From positions 1 to 6,853 of the forward strand of contig JAEYNY010000001.1 in the NCBI GenBank assembly GCA_023412275.1: a DNA stretch of 6,853 bases. The letters run 5' to 3'. The notes beneath the pieces are model-generated. The model was not told the DNA's origin. It ran no database searches and worked only from the letters and a program-made list of their open reading frames with translations. This DNA is from Bacillota bacterium. Its GTDB lineage: Bacteria > Bacillota > Clostridia > Acetivibrionales > DSM-1351. Both the position numbers and the translations under genes were made by a program. This document shows, piece after piece, positions 6,379-6,853 of this stretch; the first letter of the stretch is position 1, and the number at the start of each line of letters is the position of its first letter.

Positions 6379-6395
6379 GAGTTGTCTGACAACTC
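6379..6395. promoter_or_regulatory. Probable GntR operator, site 1 (in the gntR leader)
   Basis: Perfect palindrome with arms GAGTTGT (6379-6385) and ACAACTC (6389-6395) around CTG. It shares the 15-base core AGTTGT-nTG-ACAACT with the site at 5523-5543. It lies just downstream of the -10 element, about where transcription should begin, and ahead of the gntR ribosome binding site. A bound repressor would block initiation or early elongation. TTGT-T-ACAA (6398-6406), overlapping the -10 edge, is a further small palindrome with the same half-site letters. Confidence 0.78.
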
Positions 6396-6404
6396 CTTTG
6401 TTAC

Positions 6405-6433
6405 AATTTAACATATAATATAGTATCTGTCAA
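6405..6433 (-). promoter_or_regulatory. Sigma-A-type promoter of the gntR-led operon
   Basis: On the minus strand a perfect -35 TTGACA (6428-6433) is followed, after exactly 17 bases, by a -10 TAAATT (6405-6410, 4 of 6 consensus). A TG one base before the -10 makes it an extended -10. Transcription should start near 6398, just ahead of the operator palindrome. This is the only good promoter I find for the downstream genes and may drive the whole operon. Confidence 0.7.
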
Positions 6434-6598
6434 TACCATTTATAGAATATAACCATAATTACATGATTTATTAAAAATTTATTAGGAATCCTGTGGTTTA
6501 TTCTGACGACTTTCACTACTGCTGTCGATGGGGGAAACCCTCCATTATAATAGCCCTTATAGAAAATAATATTATTTCTAAAAGATGGCGCTTATGAT
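6434..6598. other. Unassigned intergenic stretch with inverted repeats
   Basis: Part of the 308-base gap between the chemotaxis gene and gntR. No convincing ORF. It contains a GC-rich hairpin at 6528-6545 (ATGGGGG, loop AAAC, CCTCCAT with one G-T pair), a 4-bp stem CGAC/GTCG beside it (6507-6510 with 6524-6527), and an AT-rich near-palindrome at 6560-6580. The G-U pair of the GC-rich hairpin works only in a plus-strand RNA. I do not recognise a riboswitch class or known RNA family here. Confidence 0.3.
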
Positions 6599-6629
6599 AA
6601 AAACGAAATTGGTACAGGTACCGTTTTCG
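6599..6629 (-). terminator. Rho-independent terminator of the chemotaxis receptor gene
   Basis: On the minus strand CGAAA-AC-GGTAC folds back on GTACC-AA-TTTCG: two 5-bp stems around a small internal loop, at 6604-6629. A run of five T (6599-6603) follows, and the stem begins about 40 bases after the receptor stop codon. It separates the chemotaxis gene from the nucleoside operon. Confidence 0.75.
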
Positions 6630-6669
6630 CTAAAATCGAAGTCTACAATTACTGCAAGATTATAATTTA

Positions 6670-6852
6670 TTACGACATAATACCATACAAGCTATCACTC
6701 GATGCTTTAATGTTTTGCATTAATGCATAAATACTTTCTATGTTTGCATTATGCTCCTGCGAAATTGCCATTAATTCCTCAGTAGAAGCAGCATGTTCTT
6801 CCGATATACTTGCTATACTTTCTGATTCTATATTAATCTCGGAAAATAATGA
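6670..6852 (-). CDS. Methyl-accepting chemotaxis protein, C-terminal end (partial)
   Basis: Last 60 codons of a chemoreceptor running in from beyond the right edge, ending in TAA at 6670-6672. The translated end contains INIESESIASISEEHAASTE followed by ELMAISQEHNANIESIYALM. This Glu/Ser/Ala-rich heptad pattern is typical of the cytoplasmic four-helix bundle near the C-terminus of methyl-accepting proteins. The SEEHAASTEEL stretch looks like a methylation-helix segment. The tail ends in SLYGIMS and lacks the NWETF-type pentapeptide that tethers CheR in some receptors. The sensor domain, membrane segments and signalling tip lie outside the window, so ligand and topology are unknown. Its own terminator follows, so it is probably not in the nucleoside operon, although the same orientation leaves read-through possible. 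Confidence 0.85.
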   Translation of the reverse strand, partial: SLFSEINIESESIASISEEHAASTEELMAISQEHNANIESIYALMQNIKASSDSLYGIMS

Positions 6853-6853
6853 T

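Noticed and set aside
6529..6570. Short ORFs of about 9 to 13 codons around the GC-rich hairpin
   Set aside because: No ribosome binding site and very short; they arise from the hairpin sequence itself.
6434..6598. A riboswitch (purine, c-di-GMP or similar) upstream of gntR
   Set aside because: No known aptamer consensus is recognisable, and the stretch lies upstream of the promoter at 6405-6433, so it would not be in the operon's leader RNA.

Overview
The window is low-GC DNA with strong GGAGG-type ribosome binding sites. Its gene content (BMP-type nucleoside importer, YczE-family membrane protein, GntR/UTRA repressor, chemotaxis receptor) fits a member of the Clostridia, possibly Lachnospiraceae-like. 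The taxon is inferred from style and gene families, not from a marker gene. Every gene I can support lies on the minus strand, so transcription runs from high to low coordinates.

Layout in transcription order: (1) 6670-6852, the last 60 codons of a methyl-accepting chemotaxis protein, followed by a rho-independent terminator at 6599-6629. (2) 6362-6669, a 308-base gap holding that terminator, a sigma-A-type promoter (6405-6433), an operator-like palindrome (6379-6395), and a central stretch with inverted repeats I cannot assign. (3) 5576-6361, a GntR/UTRA-family repressor. (4) 5477-5575, a gap with a second, longer copy of the same palindrome (5523-5543) and a different inverted repeat beside it (5547-5562). 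(5) 4826-5476, a YczE/YyaS-family membrane protein with an internal duplication. (6) 3931-4782 and 3149-3940, two overlapping, divergent paralogues of the nucleoside phosphorylase family. (7) 2037-3095, a BMP-family nucleoside-binding lipoprotein. (8) 1869-2036, a structured spacer with three stem-loops. (9) 318-1868, the double-domain ATPase of the importer. (10) 1-328, the start of its permease, cut by the window edge.

Reading: genes 3 to 10 look like one nucleoside uptake and salvage operon. The lipoprotein captures a nucleoside outside the cell, the ATPase and permease import it, and the two phosphorylase-like enzymes would split it into base and (deoxy)ribose-1-phosphate. The GntR repressor probably controls the operon and itself through the two palindromes. 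The least ordinary part is the phosphorylase pair. Both carry Glu-Asn-Glu where characterised relatives have Glu-Met-Glu, both lack the uracil-recognition residues of uridine phosphorylase, and the downstream copy has also changed phosphate-site positions. The real substrate is therefore open, and the set may handle an unusual or modified nucleoside.
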